64,000 bases of DNA from Aureimonas altamirensis (GCF_023702225.1 NZ_JAMQCO010000001.1:124001-188000), one strand, 5' to 3'. Positions 9,340 to 17,768 are shown, counted from the stretch's first letter. Notes: generated by a model not told the origin, from the sequence alone. Numbers and translations are program-made.

Positions 9340-9357
9340 ACAAATCAAAGAATTTGT
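9340..9357. terminator. Small hairpin between antitoxin gene and tRNA gene
   Basis: ACAAAT and ATTTGT pair around a 6-base loop in an AT-rich 60-bp gap between two convergent transcription units. It could act as a weak bidirectional terminator. There is no long T run, so the call is tentative. Confidence 0.25.
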
Positions 9358-9386
9358 TCAATGAAATCAATAGGCAGATTTTTGTG

Positions 9387-9462
9387 TGGTAGGTCCGGAG
9401 GGACTCGAACCCCCAACCAAGCGGTTATGAGCCGCCGGCTCTAACCATTGAGCTACGGACCC
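9387..9462 (-). tRNA. tRNA with CAU anticodon (Ile2 or elongator Met)
   Basis: The minus strand folds as a complete 76-base tRNA with encoded CCA. The acceptor stem GGGTCCG pairs with CGGACCT (G1-U72 wobble). The D arm is GTAGCTCAATGGTTAGAGC, the anticodon arm CGGCGGCTCATAACCGC has anticodon CAU, and the T arm contains GGTTCGAGTCC. It is not initiator tRNA: there is no three-GC-pair anticodon stem pattern and no C1-A72 mismatch. The short D loop and the CTCATAA loop resemble tRNA-Ile2, whose C34 is modified to lysidine to read AUA, but elongator Met cannot be excluded by eye. Confidence 0.93.
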
Positions 9463-9473
9463 TACGCGCCAAG

Positions 9474-9502
9474 GCTCTAGCCGAAAGGCCGGGCGACCAC
9501 AA
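9474..9502 (-). promoter_or_regulatory. Probable promoter of the tRNA gene
   Basis: On the minus strand TTGTGG (9502-9497) and TAGAGC (9479-9474) are separated by exactly 17 bases and end 11 bases before the tRNA 5' end. Position and spacing fit a sigma-70 promoter; the -10 is a weak match. Confidence 0.4.
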
Positions 9503-9603
9503 GCGACGGCCGCGCGAATTTACCCGCCCATTTTCACGGCCGTTTCGCGCCTCAATTGTCTGGCACATTCGCCGAATCGAATGAACCGGAGGTGTATTCG
9601 CCC

Positions 9604-10353
9604 ATGTTTTCGAAGTCCCTGGCCCTGCCGCTCGCCGTGCTGCTGGCGGCCGTTCCCATGGCCGCGTCGGCACAGGCGCCCGACAGCAGCGCGCGCACGC
9701 TCACCATCGTCGGCGAGGGTCGCGCCAGCGCCGCTCCCGATATCGCGATGACGACACTCACCGTGCTGCGCAACGCGGAAACCGCCGCCGACGCCACACG
9801 ACAGGCCAGCGAGGCCGTCTCCGCCGTCACCGCCGCCATGCGGGAACTCGGCATCGAAGGCCGCGACCTGCAGACCGTCGGTTTTTCCGTCAACCCGCAA
9901 TATCAGTTCGACAATCGACAGGACGGACAGCCGGCCAATCCGCCGAAGATCGTCGGCTATGAGGTCCGCAACTCCCTGTCGGTGCGTGTACGCGACATCG
10001 CCAAGGTCGGGGAGGTGCTCGACAAGGCCATCTCGCTCGGTGTGAACCAGGGCGGAGACATCAATTTCACACTCGACGATCCGGCCCCGCTGGCCGACGC
10101 GGCCCGCCGCGACGCCATCGCCAAGGCGCGGGCCACGGCCGAAACGATGGCGGAAGCCGCCGACCTCGGCCTCGGCGACATCATCGCCATCAGCGACGAG
10201 AGCTATGGCGGGCGCCCGCCCATGCCGATGCCCATGGGAGCCGCGATGCGCATGGCGGCCGAAGATTCGAGCGTGCCCGTGGAAGCAGGGGAAAACACCA
10301 CCACCGCCCGCGTGCGCATCGTCTTCGAACTGGAAGATGCAGGCGCGCAGTAA
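9604..10353 (+). CDS. Exported SIMPL (DUF541) domain protein
   Basis: This 249-residue protein has a clear Sec signal peptide (MFSKSLALPLAVLLAAVPMA, cleavage after ASA at about residue 23) followed by a SIMPL/DUF541 domain. Typical segments are TLTIVGEGRASAAPDIA, EAVSAVTAAMRELGIEGRDLQT and YEVRNSLSVRVRDIAKVGEVLDKAISLG. Members occur in periplasmic or outer-membrane fractions and are linked to oxidative or envelope stress; no biochemical activity can be assigned. ATG at 9604 is chosen because the signal peptide starts there; an in-frame ATG at 9556 would put a charged segment in front of it. The gene converges on the DUF2125 gene across a long hairpin. Confidence 0.88.
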   Translation: MFSKSLALPLAVLLAAVPMAASAQAPDSSARTLTIVGEGRASAAPDIAMTTLTVLRNAETAADATRQASEAVSAVTAAMRELGIEGRDLQTVGFSVNPQYQFDNRQDGQPANPPKIVGYEVRNSLSVRVRDIAKVGEVLDKAISLGVNQGGDINFTLDDPAPLADAARRDAIAKARATAETMAEAADLGLGDIIAISDESYGGRPPMPMPMGAAMRMAAEDSSVPVEAGENTTTARVRIVFELEDAGAQ

Positions 10354-10380
10354 GCTGCCCGCGGCGCTCCGGATTGCAGT

Positions 10381-10431
10381 CCCGCCCCTAGAGTGTTTCC
10401 ATATGAGTAGGAGACGCTCTATAGGGGCGGG
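10381..10431. repeat. Long 20-bp hairpin between convergent genes, REP-like or terminator
   Basis: Bases 10381-10389 (CCCGCCCCT) pair with 10423-10431, and 10390-10400 (AGAGTGTTTCC) pair with 10410-10420 (GGAGACGCTCT) through nine Watson-Crick and two G-U pairs. There is a 2-base bulge and a 9-base loop, ATATGAGTA. The right arm covers the stop codon of the DUF2125 gene. It may terminate both convergent genes. The AGAG-GTTTCC core also resembles palindromic intergenic repeats common in Rhizobiales, so it may be one copy of a dispersed family; no second copy is seen here. Confidence 0.6.
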
Positions 10432-11432
10432 ATCTCGCCCAGCGGAATGAAGCCGAGCCGGGCGCGTCCGTCACGCACTTGCACATCGATCACCGAGCGC
10501 CCGTTTTCCTGGCGTCCCGCAAATCCGATGCCGTCGGCGATGGCGTTGGCGACGCCGCCGGCCGCCGGGACGATCCGTCCGACGAGGTCGGCGATGGCCT
10601 CGGGGTTTTCCAATGCGATGCGGAAATCGCCACTCAGAAGCCCTTCGGGCGAGAAGCTGAATGGCCCGGCAATCTCCGCCGCACCGCCGCCGTCCAAATT
10701 GACCCGGATTGCCCGCAACTGGCCGGACTGCCCGCGCAGGGCGGTTTCCAGCCGGCCACCCGGCAGCACGCCGCGCAGCCATTCCGCGCCGCCGGCCACC
10801 GCCATGTCGAGCCCGAAATCGAAGGGCGGCAGCGGGCCCAGCCCCGGAGGCGTCACGATGACGCCGGCATCGCTGAAGGCCAGGTCGATATCTTCGCCGC
10901 TCTGCCGCGCATGCAGTTCCAGCCGTTCGGAATTGGCGATCGGCTGCGCCCCATCTCCCAGGGTCAGGACAGGCTGGTCGATGGCGAGCGAGAAGCGCTG
11001 CAGCCGGCCGTCCGAAAGATGGGTCGAGGATTGCGCCAGTGCGTAGCCCAGATGCAACGCGGGCAGGTCCGGCGCGGCGACGCGGACCGGGCCCGTCAGT
11101 TCCGAGACAATCAGGTTCGGGTCGTAGATCTGGGCCACGGCGCGGAATGCGCCGGCGGACGCATCGATGCCGCTGGCCGGCGCCTGTATCGCGACGCTGT
11201 CGCAGGCAAGGCCCATGCGGAACGGATAGCCGAAGACGCGCCGCCCGTCGCAGGCGATCGTCGTGCCGCCGCCTGCCGCCCTGTCCACCACCTCGACGAT
11301 CTTCCGGTCGAGCTGGCCCGCCAGATAGAACCAGGCGCCGGTGAGGCCGCCGGCGAGAAGCAGCGCCACGATCACGACACCCGCCATCGCGCGCATCGCC
11401 CTGCTCTTTCTTCTTGGGCGCGGTTTGTTCAT
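10419..11432 (-). CDS. DUF2125 domain-containing membrane-anchored protein
   Basis: This 337-residue protein has a basic N-terminus (MNKPRPRRKSRAMRAM), one transmembrane helix (about residues 15-36) and a long periplasmic region. It begins RKIVEVVDRAAGGGTTIACDGRRVFGYPFRMGLAC, the start pattern of the alphaproteobacterial DUF2125 family. The function of the family is unknown; the single anchor and beta-rich body suggest an envelope role. ATG at 11432 has AAGGAAAG upstream. The last codon and the stop lie inside the hairpin at 10381-10431. It is divergent from the chaC-like gene. Confidence 0.85.
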   Translation of the reverse strand: MNKPRPRRKSRAMRAMAGVVIVALLLAGGLTGAWFYLAGQLDRKIVEVVDRAAGGGTTIACDGRRVFGYPFRMGLACDSVAIQAPASGIDASAGAFRAVAQIYDPNLIVSELTGPVRVAAPDLPALHLGYALAQSSTHLSDGRLQRFSLAIDQPVLTLGDGAQPIANSERLELHARQSGEDIDLAFSDAGVIVTPPGLGPLPPFDFGLDMAVAGGAEWLRGVLPGGRLETALRGQSGQLRAIRVNLDGGGAAEIAGPFSFSPEGLLSGDFRIALENPEAIADLVGRIVPAAGGVANAIADGIGFAGRQENGRSVIDVQVRDGRARLGFIPLGEIPPL

Positions 11433-11480
11433 AAGGGCTTTCCTTTCGACCGGCATTCGCAGCAACCTTGGCGTTTGGAC

Positions 11481-11999
11481 ATGACCGATTTATGGGTTTT
11501 TGGCTATGGCTCGTTGATCTGGCGGCCGGGCTTCGCCTTCGAGGAACAGGCCAAGGCGCGCCTGTCGGGGTACCATCGGGCGCTCTGCATCCTCAGTCAT
11601 GTCCATCGCGGCACGCCCGAAAAGCCCGGCCTCGTCTTCGGCCTGGACAAGGGCGGTTCCTGCGTCGGCATGGCCTTTCGCGTCGCCGCCGGCCGCCGCG
11701 ACGAGACAATCGCCTATCTGCGCGGCCGAGAACTCGTGACCAATGTCTACCGGGAGACGGTGCAAGCCATTCGCCTCGCCGACGGGCGCAGCGTCCATGC
11801 CGTGACCTATGTTGCCGACAGGGGCCACTCCCAGTATGCTGGGCGGCTGACGCCGGAGGCGGCAGCCCATATCGTCGCCCGGTCGCACGGACAATCAGGC
11901 GCCAATGTCGACTATGTCCTTTCGGCGCACCGCGAGATCGCCGCACTGGGCCTCAAGGACGCGTGGCTGGCGGAGGTCGTCTCCCGCCTCACGCGTTGA
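11481..11999 (+). CDS. chaC: ChaC-family gamma-glutamylcyclotransferase
   Basis: This 172-residue cytoplasmic enzyme belongs to the ChaC family, which releases 5-oxoproline and Cys-Gly from glutathione. It has the nucleotide-like binding loop VFGYGSLIW at residues 6-13, followed by the matching fold segments YHRALCILSHVHRGTPEKPG and GSCVGMAFRV. Glu84 in YLRGRELVTNVY is at the position of the catalytic Glu of the family. ATG at 11481 directly precedes the YGSL fold; the frame is open far upstream only because that region is a shadow of the DUF2125 gene. It overlaps the convergent acyl-CoA ligase gene by 11 bp. Confidence 0.9.
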   Translation: MTDLWVFGYGSLIWRPGFAFEEQAKARLSGYHRALCILSHVHRGTPEKPGLVFGLDKGGSCVGMAFRVAAGRRDETIAYLRGRELVTNVYRETVQAIRLADGRSVHAVTYVADRGHSQYAGRLTPEAAAHIVARSHGQSGANVDYVLSAHREIAALGLKDAWLAEVVSRLTR

Positions 12000-13626
12000 G
12001 CATCGCACGCAGGGCGAATTTCTGGATCTTGCCGGTCGACGTACGCGGCAGGTCCGAGAAGATCACCTTCTTCGGCGTCTTGAACCGGGCCAAGCGCTCC
12101 TGCGCGAAGGCGATCAGTTCCGCCTCATCCAGCCGCGCGCCAGGCCGCAGTTCCACGAAGGCGGCCGGCACCTCGCCCCATTTTTCGTCGGGCATGGCCA
12201 CTACCGCCGCCGCCTGAACGTCCGGGTGGGCATGCAGCACGTCCTCGACCTCGATGGACGAGATGTTCTCCCCGCCCGAGATGATGACGTCCTTGGAGCG
12301 ATCCTTGATACGGATATAGCCATCCGGATGGACGACCGCGAGATCGCCCGAGTGGAACCAGCCGCCGGCAAGCGCCTTGTCGGTCGCCGGCTCGTTCTTC
12401 AGATAGCCTTTCATCACCGCGTTGCCGCGAAACATGATCTCGCCCACGGTTTCGCCGTCGCGCGGCACCGGCTCCATCGTATCCGGGTTCAACACCTCGA
12501 CCGCTTCCTCCAGCGTGTAGCGCACGCCCTGCCGCGCCTTGAGTCCGATGCGCTCGTCCGCGTCCAGCGCCGTCCATGCCTGCTGCGGCGCGCAGACGAC
12601 GGCGGGGCCGTAGGTTTCCGTCAGGCCGTAGACGTGGATGAGGTCGATGCCGATGGCCTCGATGCGCTTGAAGACGCTGGGCGGTGGCGGCGCGCCCGCC
12701 ACCATCCCGGACACGCGGTGCGTGATTCCGGCGCGCTGCTCGGCCGGCGCGTCGGCCATCATGGCATGCACGATGGGCGCACCGCAGTAATGCGTCACGC
12801 CGTGGCTGCGGATGGCGTCGAAGATGCGGGCGGTGTCCACGCGACGCAGGCAGACATTGGTGCCGGCAACGGCGGCGACGACCCAGGGGAAGCACCATCC
12901 GTTGCAATGGAACAGCGGCAGCGTCCACAGGTAGACCGGGTGCTGCGGCATGGTCCACACGAGCACATTGCTGACGGCGTTCAGATAGGCGCCGCGATGA
13001 TGCGTGACGACGCCTTTCGGGTCGCCCGTCGTCCCGGACGTGTAGCTGAGCGCGATGGCATCCCATTCGTCCTCCGGCAGGCGCGGAGCGAATTGCGGGT
13101 CCCCGGTGGCAAGGAAGGCGTCATAGTCCATGTCGCCGATCGCCGGCCCCGCGATGCCGGCCACGGGGTCCGGCACGTCGATCACCAGTGGACGCGCACC
13201 CTTCATCATGCCGAGCGCCTGTGTGATGACGGTGGCGAACTCCGGATCGGTCAACAGCACCTTCGCCTCGCTGTGATCCAGCATGAAGGCGATCGTGGGC
13301 GCGTCCAGGCGAATGTTGAGGGCATTGATGACCGCGCCGGTGAAGAGGATGCCGAAATGCGCCTCCACCATTGCCGGCACGTTGGGCAGCATCAGCGATA
13401 CCGTGTCGCCGGGTCCGATGCCGCGCGCCGCCAGCGCACCCGCCAGTTGCCGCGACCGGGCGTAGGTCTCGGCCCAGCTATCGCGCCGTTCGCCGTAGAC
13501 GATCGAGTCATGGTCCGGGTACACGTCCGCCGTGCGGGTGATGAAGCTCACGGGCGAAAGCTGGGTAAAATTGGCCGAACGCCGGTCGAGGCCTTGCCGG
13601 TAGATATTGCCCTTGCCGGTATTCAT
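11989..13626 (-). CDS. AMP-forming acyl-CoA synthetase (fatty-acid or short-chain acid CoA ligase)
   Basis: This 545-residue adenylating enzyme activates a carboxylic acid to its CoA thioester with ATP. The P-loop LSYTSGTTGDPKGV lies near residue 195, the adenylate motif YGLTETYGP near 335, the hinge KDRSKDVIISGGENISS near 425, and the catalytic lysine in TSTGKIQK near the C-terminus. Length and motifs resemble medium-chain and methylmercaptopropionate-type ligases, but chain length cannot be assigned. ATG at 13626 has GAGG six bases upstream; a GTG at 13641 overlaps the preceding hydratase stop and is an alternative. It forms a two-gene unit with the enoyl-CoA hydratase, suggesting a beta-oxidation-like path. 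Confidence 0.9.
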   Translation of the reverse strand: MNTGKGNIYRQGLDRRSANFTQLSPVSFITRTADVYPDHDSIVYGERRDSWAETYARSRQLAGALAARGIGPGDTVSLMLPNVPAMVEAHFGILFTGAVINALNIRLDAPTIAFMLDHSEAKVLLTDPEFATVITQALGMMKGARPLVIDVPDPVAGIAGPAIGDMDYDAFLATGDPQFAPRLPEDEWDAIALSYTSGTTGDPKGVVTHHRGAYLNAVSNVLVWTMPQHPVYLWTLPLFHCNGWCFPWVVAAVAGTNVCLRRVDTARIFDAIRSHGVTHYCGAPIVHAMMADAPAEQRAGITHRVSGMVAGAPPPPSVFKRIEAIGIDLIHVYGLTETYGPAVVCAPQQAWTALDADERIGLKARQGVRYTLEEAVEVLNPDTMEPVPRDGETVGEIMFRGNAVMKGYLKNEPATDKALAGGWFHSGDLAVVHPDGYIRIKDRSKDVIISGGENISSIEVEDVLHAHPDVQAAAVVAMPDEKWGEVPAAFVELRPGARLDEAELIAFAQERLARFKTPKKVIFSDLPRTSTGKIQKFALRAMLNA

Positions 13627-13637
13627 GCGATCCTCGC

Positions 13638-14432
13638 TCACGATTGCCAGACCGGCCGGCGCTTTTCGATGAAGGCGGAAATGCCTTCGCGCGCATCGGC
13701 TTCCATCATGTTGCAGGCCATGACCTCGCTGGCGTGCCCATAGGCGTCCGCGAGGGAAAGGCCGCGCTGGCGGTTGAACAGCGCCTTGCCGTGGCGGATG
13801 GCTGCCGAGCTCTTGTCCAGAATAGAAGCGAGAAGCTTGTCCACCGCGGCGTCCAGCGCTTCATCGGGCACGGCGGCATTGACGAGGCCCCAGTCGGCGG
13901 CCCGTGCGGCATCGATGAACTCTCCCGTCACCAGCATCTCGAAGGCGCGCTTGGCGGCCACGTTGCGCGACAGCGCGACGGCGGGGGTGGAACAGAAAAG
14001 CCCGGCATTGATGCCCGATGTGGCGAACCGTGCGCTCTGCCCGGCGATGGCCAGGTCGCAGCTGGCGACGAGCTGGCAACCGGCCGCGGTGGCCACGCCG
14101 TGCACCTTCGCGATGACCGGCACGGGCAGCTCCACGATGGCCTGCATGACCTGGCTGCATAGCTGGAAAAGCGCACGATGCGCGTCGATATCGTCCGCCG
14201 CAAGCATCTCCTTCAGATCGTGGCCGGCGCAGAAGGCGCGCCCGTTGCCGGACAGGACGACGGCGCGCAGGCCATTGTCTCCCGACAGCCGGCCCAGTTC
14301 CTCGCGGAGCCGGAACAGAAGCTCTTCCGAAAGCGCATTCAGTTGCGCCGGCCGGTCCAGCATCAGGCGAGCGACGCCGCCGTCCCGCCGGACGAGGACG
14401 GGTGGCCCCTCCCCCATTGCATCATCCCGCAT
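13638..14432 (-). CDS. Enoyl-CoA hydratase/isomerase family protein
   Basis: This 264-residue crotonase-fold protein has the oxyanion-hole segments GNGRAFCAGHDLKEM and GVATAAGCQLVASCDLAIA, and ATSGINAGLFCSTPAVALSR, which is typical of the enoyl-CoA hydratase clade annotated as ECHDC3/PaaG-like. It probably hydrates or isomerises a CoA thioester made by the downstream ligase. ATG at 14432 is supported by GGAGGAG at a proper distance; the longer upstream frame lacks family similarity. Its stop touches the start region of the ligase gene, so they are one transcript. It is divergent from the AhpD-like/AcuI-like pair. Confidence 0.88.
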   Translation of the reverse strand: MRDDAMGEGPPVLVRRDGGVARLMLDRPAQLNALSEELLFRLREELGRLSGDNGLRAVVLSGNGRAFCAGHDLKEMLAADDIDAHRALFQLCSQVMQAIVELPVPVIAKVHGVATAAGCQLVASCDLAIAGQSARFATSGINAGLFCSTPAVALSRNVAAKRAFEMLVTGEFIDAARAADWGLVNAAVPDEALDAAVDKLLASILDKSSAAIRHGKALFNRQRGLSLADAYGHASEVMACNMMEADAREGISAFIEKRRPVWQS

Positions 14433-14536
14433 CTTCCAGTCTCCTCCCCGGGTCGATGACGTGAGCGGAGCATAGGTCGACGGCCACCGTTCCGGCAATC
14501 CGTCTTCGAACGACAGGCAGCGAGGGAGGAAACCGC

Positions 14537-15121
14537 ATGCAGGAGCCCAAGATCAGCCGTTTCACACCGCCGGACCTCGCGTCGCTGCCGCCGGACATCC
14601 TGGAGCGAATCAGGACGGTGCAGGAAAAGGCCGGGTTCGTGCCGAACGTCTTCCTGGTTCTGGCCGCGCGGCCCGCGGAATTTCGCGCCTTCTTCGCCTA
14701 TCACGATGCGCTGATGGAAAAGCCCGGCGGGCTGACGCCGGCCGAGCGCGAGATGATCGTGGTAGCCACAAGCGCCGCCAACCAGTGCCAGTATTGCGTG
14801 ATCGCCCACGGCGCCATCCTGCGGGTACGGGCCAGAAACCCGCTGATCGCCGATCAGGTGGCCGTCAATTATCGCAAGGCGGATATCACCCCGCGCCAGA
14901 TGGCGATGCTGGATTTCGCGATGCAGGTGGCGCTGGCCGCCGAAACGGTGGACGAAGACGACTACGAGCGGCTGGCCGAACACGGCTTCACGCAGGAGGA
15001 GGCCTGGGACATCGCTGCCATCGCAGCCTTTTTCGGCATGTCGAACCGCCTCGCAAACGCCTTTTCCATGCGGCCCAATACGGAATTCTACGCACTCGGA
15101 CGGCAGGAGAAGGGCGCATGA
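14537..15121 (+). CDS. Peroxidase-related (AhpD-like, carboxymuconolactone decarboxylase fold) protein
   Basis: This 194-residue protein has the AhpD/CMD fold with the redox motif CQYC (Cys84, Cys87) and His91 in ANQCQYCVIAHGA. It belongs to the uncharacterised peroxidase-related enzyme group. The N-terminus (ISRFTPPDLASLPPDI) and C-terminus (FGMSNRLANAFSMRPN) match that group. It could reduce peroxides using a thiol partner; substrate and reductant are unknown. An ATGA overlap at 15118-15121 couples it to the AcuI-like gene, so the two probably act together. The start has GGGAGGA upstream. Confidence 0.85.
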   Translation: MQEPKISRFTPPDLASLPPDILERIRTVQEKAGFVPNVFLVLAARPAEFRAFFAYHDALMEKPGGLTPAEREMIVVATSAANQCQYCVIAHGAILRVRARNPLIADQVAVNYRKADITPRQMAMLDFAMQVALAAETVDEDDYERLAEHGFTQEEAWDIAAIAAFFGMSNRLANAFSMRPNTEFYALGRQEKGA

Positions 15122-16128
15122 GCGACACGAGCTTCGAGGCACTGGTGATCGAGGCGGCCGAGGGCGGGCAGCAGGCCGCCTTCCGGACGCTGACCCTGGC
15201 CGACCTGCCGGATCACGACGTCACGGTGGAGATCGCCTATTCCACCGTCAACTACAAGGATGGGCTTGCGATCACCGGCAATGGGCGGATCGCGCGCCGC
15301 CTGCCCATGGTGGCCGGCATCGACCTCGCCGGAACCGTCGTGGATTCCCGGGATCCGCAGTGGCGGCCAGGGGACCGGGTCCTGGTGAACGGTTGGGGCC
15401 TTTCGGAAACGGAATGGGGCGGCTATGCGCGCTTCCAGCGCCTCAAGCCGGAATGGCTGACCCGCGTGCCGGACGGGTTCGGCCTCGACGAGGCGATGGC
15501 CATCGGCACCGCCGGCTACACGGCGGCGCTCTGCGTCGACCGGCTGGAGGAGTGGGGCACCATCGGACGCGACGGCCTGCCCGTTCTCGTCACCGGGGCT
15601 GCCGGAGGCGTCGGCTCAGTTGCCGTGGCGCTGCTTGCGGCGCGCGGCTACACGGTCGCGGCGGCGACAGGCCGGCCGGAAACGCACGGCTATCTGGCGG
15701 CACTCGGCGCTTCGTCCTTCGTATCGCGGCAGGAGCTGTCGGCAGACGGACCGCCGTTGCGGAAGGAGCGGTGGAGCGGCGCGGTCGACAGCGTCGGCTC
15801 CACCACGCTGGTCAGCGTACTGGCCGAGCTGCAGCGCGATTGCGCCGTCGCCGCCTGCGGACTGGCCGGTGGCGCGGACCTACCCGGCACGGTCATGCCC
15901 TATATCCTGCGGGGCGTAGCCCTGATCGGCGTCAACTCCGTTACCGAAACGCATGCCCGGCGCGAGGCTGCCTGGGCGCTGCTGGACGAGAGTCTCGACA
16001 GGGGAAAGCTTGCCTCGATGACCCAGACGGTGAGCCTTTCCGAAGTGCCGCGCGTCGCCGAGGACATCCTCGCCGGCAAGGTGCGCGGGCGTGTCGTGGT
16101 CCAGGTCGGAGATGGCGATGTATCGTAA
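15118..16128 (+). CDS. acuI: AcuI/YhdH-type acryloyl-CoA reductase (medium-chain dehydrogenase family)
   Basis: This 336-residue enzyme belongs to the YhdH/AcuI branch of zinc-free medium-chain reductases, which reduce acryloyl-CoA to propionyl-CoA with NADPH. Markers are STVNYKDGLAITGNGRI, PMVAGIDLAGTV, GWGLSETEWGGYA, the NADP-binding TGAAGGVGSVAVALLAARGY and the C-terminal LIGVNSVTETHARREAAW. It is coupled to the AhpD-like gene by ATGA and overlaps the esterase gene by 11 bp. AcuI detoxifies acrylyl-CoA formed from 3-hydroxypropionate or DMSP; no DMSP lyase is visible here. The family call is firm, the in vivo substrate is inference. Confidence 0.88.
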   Translation: MSDTSFEALVIEAAEGGQQAAFRTLTLADLPDHDVTVEIAYSTVNYKDGLAITGNGRIARRLPMVAGIDLAGTVVDSRDPQWRPGDRVLVNGWGLSETEWGGYARFQRLKPEWLTRVPDGFGLDEAMAIGTAGYTAALCVDRLEEWGTIGRDGLPVLVTGAAGGVGSVAVALLAARGYTVAAATGRPETHGYLAALGASSFVSRQELSADGPPLRKERWSGAVDSVGSTTLVSVLAELQRDCAVAACGLAGGADLPGTVMPYILRGVALIGVNSVTETHARREAAWALLDESLDRGKLASMTQTVSLSEVPRVAEDILAGKVRGRVVVQVGDGDVS

Positions 16129-16744
16129 CCTCGTCATCCTTTTCCATGGGGTCGGCGCCCGTGGCGCGGACCTCTCCCCGCTGGGCCGCGTCTGGGGCCG
16201 CAGCCTGCCGAACACCGATTTCTCCGCGCCCGACGCTCCCTATCCCTTCGATGGCGGAGGCCCGCTGCATCAATGGTTCAGCCTGACCGGCATTTCGCCG
16301 GACAACCGGCCGGACAGGGTCGCGGCGGCGCGGCCTGCCTTCGACCAGGTCGTACAGGGCATACTCGACTGGCACGGCATGGCCGACCGGCTGGACAAGG
16401 TCGTCTTCGCGGGCTTCTCGCAAGGCACAATCATGGCGCTCGATGCCTTTGCCAGCGGTCGCTGGCCGGTTGCAGGGGTGCTCGGCTATTCGGGCCGTCT
16501 GGCAACGCGCGATCCGTTGAAGCCCCGCACCTCGGCCCGCGTGCTGTTGATCCACGGCTCCGGCGATACCGCGGTGCCGCCGGAGGAAAGCGAGGCCGCC
16601 GCGCCGCGCCTGCGCGCCGCCGGCGTAGATACGGCCCTGCGCATCCTGCCGAAACTCGGTCATACGATCTCGCCGGAAGGCGCCGGCCTTGGCGGCGCCT
16701 TCCTGACCGAGGTGCTGATGGCGCGGGAAGTGTCGGGAGGCTGA
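16118..16744 (+). CDS. Phospholipase/carboxylesterase-family alpha/beta hydrolase
   Basis: This 208-residue hydrolase is of the LysoPL/carboxylesterase group (PF02230). It has the oxyanion-side HGVGARGADL, the nucleophile elbow GFSQGTIMAL, the acid residue in HGSGDTAVPPEES and the histidine in LGHTISPEG, so the Ser-Asp-His triad is intact. It likely hydrolyses small esters or thioesters in the cytoplasm. ATG at 16118 is chosen because GGAG lies six bases before it. It overlaps the 3' end of the AcuI-like gene by 11 bp and is probably cotranscribed with it. Its physiological substrate is unknown. Confidence 0.85.
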   Translation: MYRNLVILFHGVGARGADLSPLGRVWGRSLPNTDFSAPDAPYPFDGGGPLHQWFSLTGISPDNRPDRVAAARPAFDQVVQGILDWHGMADRLDKVVFAGFSQGTIMALDAFASGRWPVAGVLGYSGRLATRDPLKPRTSARVLLIHGSGDTAVPPEESEAAAPRLRAAGVDTALRILPKLGHTISPEGAGLGGAFLTEVLMAREVSGG

Positions 16745-16750
16745 ATTCCG

Positions 16751-17692
16751 TCAGCCATAGACCTTTCGTGCAGGCGCTGCGGCGTCCTGCCGCGTCGTGT
16801 CGATGGCATAGATCGAACTGCTAGCGCTGATGAAAAGCCGCCGCCCGTCCGGCCCGCCGAAGCAGAGATTGGCCACCGTTTCCGGCACGGCGATGCGGCC
16901 GAGGCGCAGACCCTCCGGCGTGAAGCAATGGACGCCATCCTCGGCCGACACCCATAGTACTCCCTCGCGGTCCACCCGGAGCCCGTCCGGGACGATGTCG
17001 ACCTCCGCCACCCGGCGCGAAGCGCCGAGCCTGCGGCCATCCACCACGTCTACCGCGCGCACCTCGTGCGGGCGGCTGTCGTCGAAGCCGAAGCCGTGGC
17101 CGCGCGCGCGTCCGGAATCCGCGACATAGAGGACGTCTTCATCGGGCGAGAAAGCCAGCCCGTTCGGCCTGTCGAAGGCGTCGCTGACGGCTTCCACCTC
17201 GCCTGTCTCCGAGTCCAGCCGGTACACCTGGTTCATCCCGATGGCGCTGTCGGCACGGATCCCTTCATGGTCCGAGATGATGCCGTAGGGCGGATCGGTG
17301 AACCAGATGCTTCCATCGCTCTTCACCACGACATCGTTGGGAGAGTTCAACCGCTTTCCCTGCCAGTGGCTGGCGAGAACCTCGTAGGCGCCGTCCGGTG
17401 TCGTGCGGCTGACGCAGCGCCCGCCATGCTCGCAGCTCACCATCGCGCCGGAAAGGTCCAGCGTATGCCCGTTGGTGCGCTGGGATGGCTGGCGGAAGGT
17501 CCGGAGCCCGGCCTCCGGCGACCACGCCATGATGCGATTGTTCGGAATGTCGGAGAAGCGCAACTCGTTCGCCTCTTGTATCCAGACGCCGCCTTCGGCC
17601 CAGACGAAGCCGGTGGCGACGCGCTGGAGCGCAGCTCCGGCCGGAAACAGCGCAAGGAATTCCGGCGACGCGGCGATCAATGTTTCGGACAT
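16751..17692 (-). CDS. SMP-30/gluconolactonase/LRE family protein
   Basis: This 313-residue six-bladed beta-propeller lactonase has expected metal-site segments: Glu33 in FVWAEGGVW, KRLNSPNDVVVKSDGSIWFTDPPYG in the middle, and DRPNGLAFSPDEDVLYVADSG, where Asn and Asp ligands are found in the family. Members hydrolyse sugar lactones such as gluconolactone. ATG at 17692 (MSETLIAAS) is preferred; an in-frame ATG seven codons upstream is possible. It converges on the esterase gene with a 6-bp gap and no catabolic partner lies beside it, so the lactone substrate is not predictable. Confidence 0.88.
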   Translation of the reverse strand: MSETLIAASPEFLALFPAGAALQRVATGFVWAEGGVWIQEANELRFSDIPNNRIMAWSPEAGLRTFRQPSQRTNGHTLDLSGAMVSCEHGGRCVSRTTPDGAYEVLASHWQGKRLNSPNDVVVKSDGSIWFTDPPYGIISDHEGIRADSAIGMNQVYRLDSETGEVEAVSDAFDRPNGLAFSPDEDVLYVADSGRARGHGFGFDDSRPHEVRAVDVVDGRRLGASRRVAEVDIVPDGLRVDREGVLWVSAEDGVHCFTPEGLRLGRIAVPETVANLCFGGPDGRRLFISASSSIYAIDTTRQDAAAPARKVYG

Positions 17693-17768
17693 GGCGAACG
17701 GTTCCCCCGGCATTGTCTTCTGAGAGCCACTTCGCCACGGCGCAAGCCCCAGGCGCAAGGCCGCTCCG

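Noticed and set aside
8998-9462. tRNA plus toxin-antitoxin as the edge of an integrated island.
   Set aside because: No integrase is seen and I found no repeat of the tRNA 3' end nearby, so there is no support for an attachment site.
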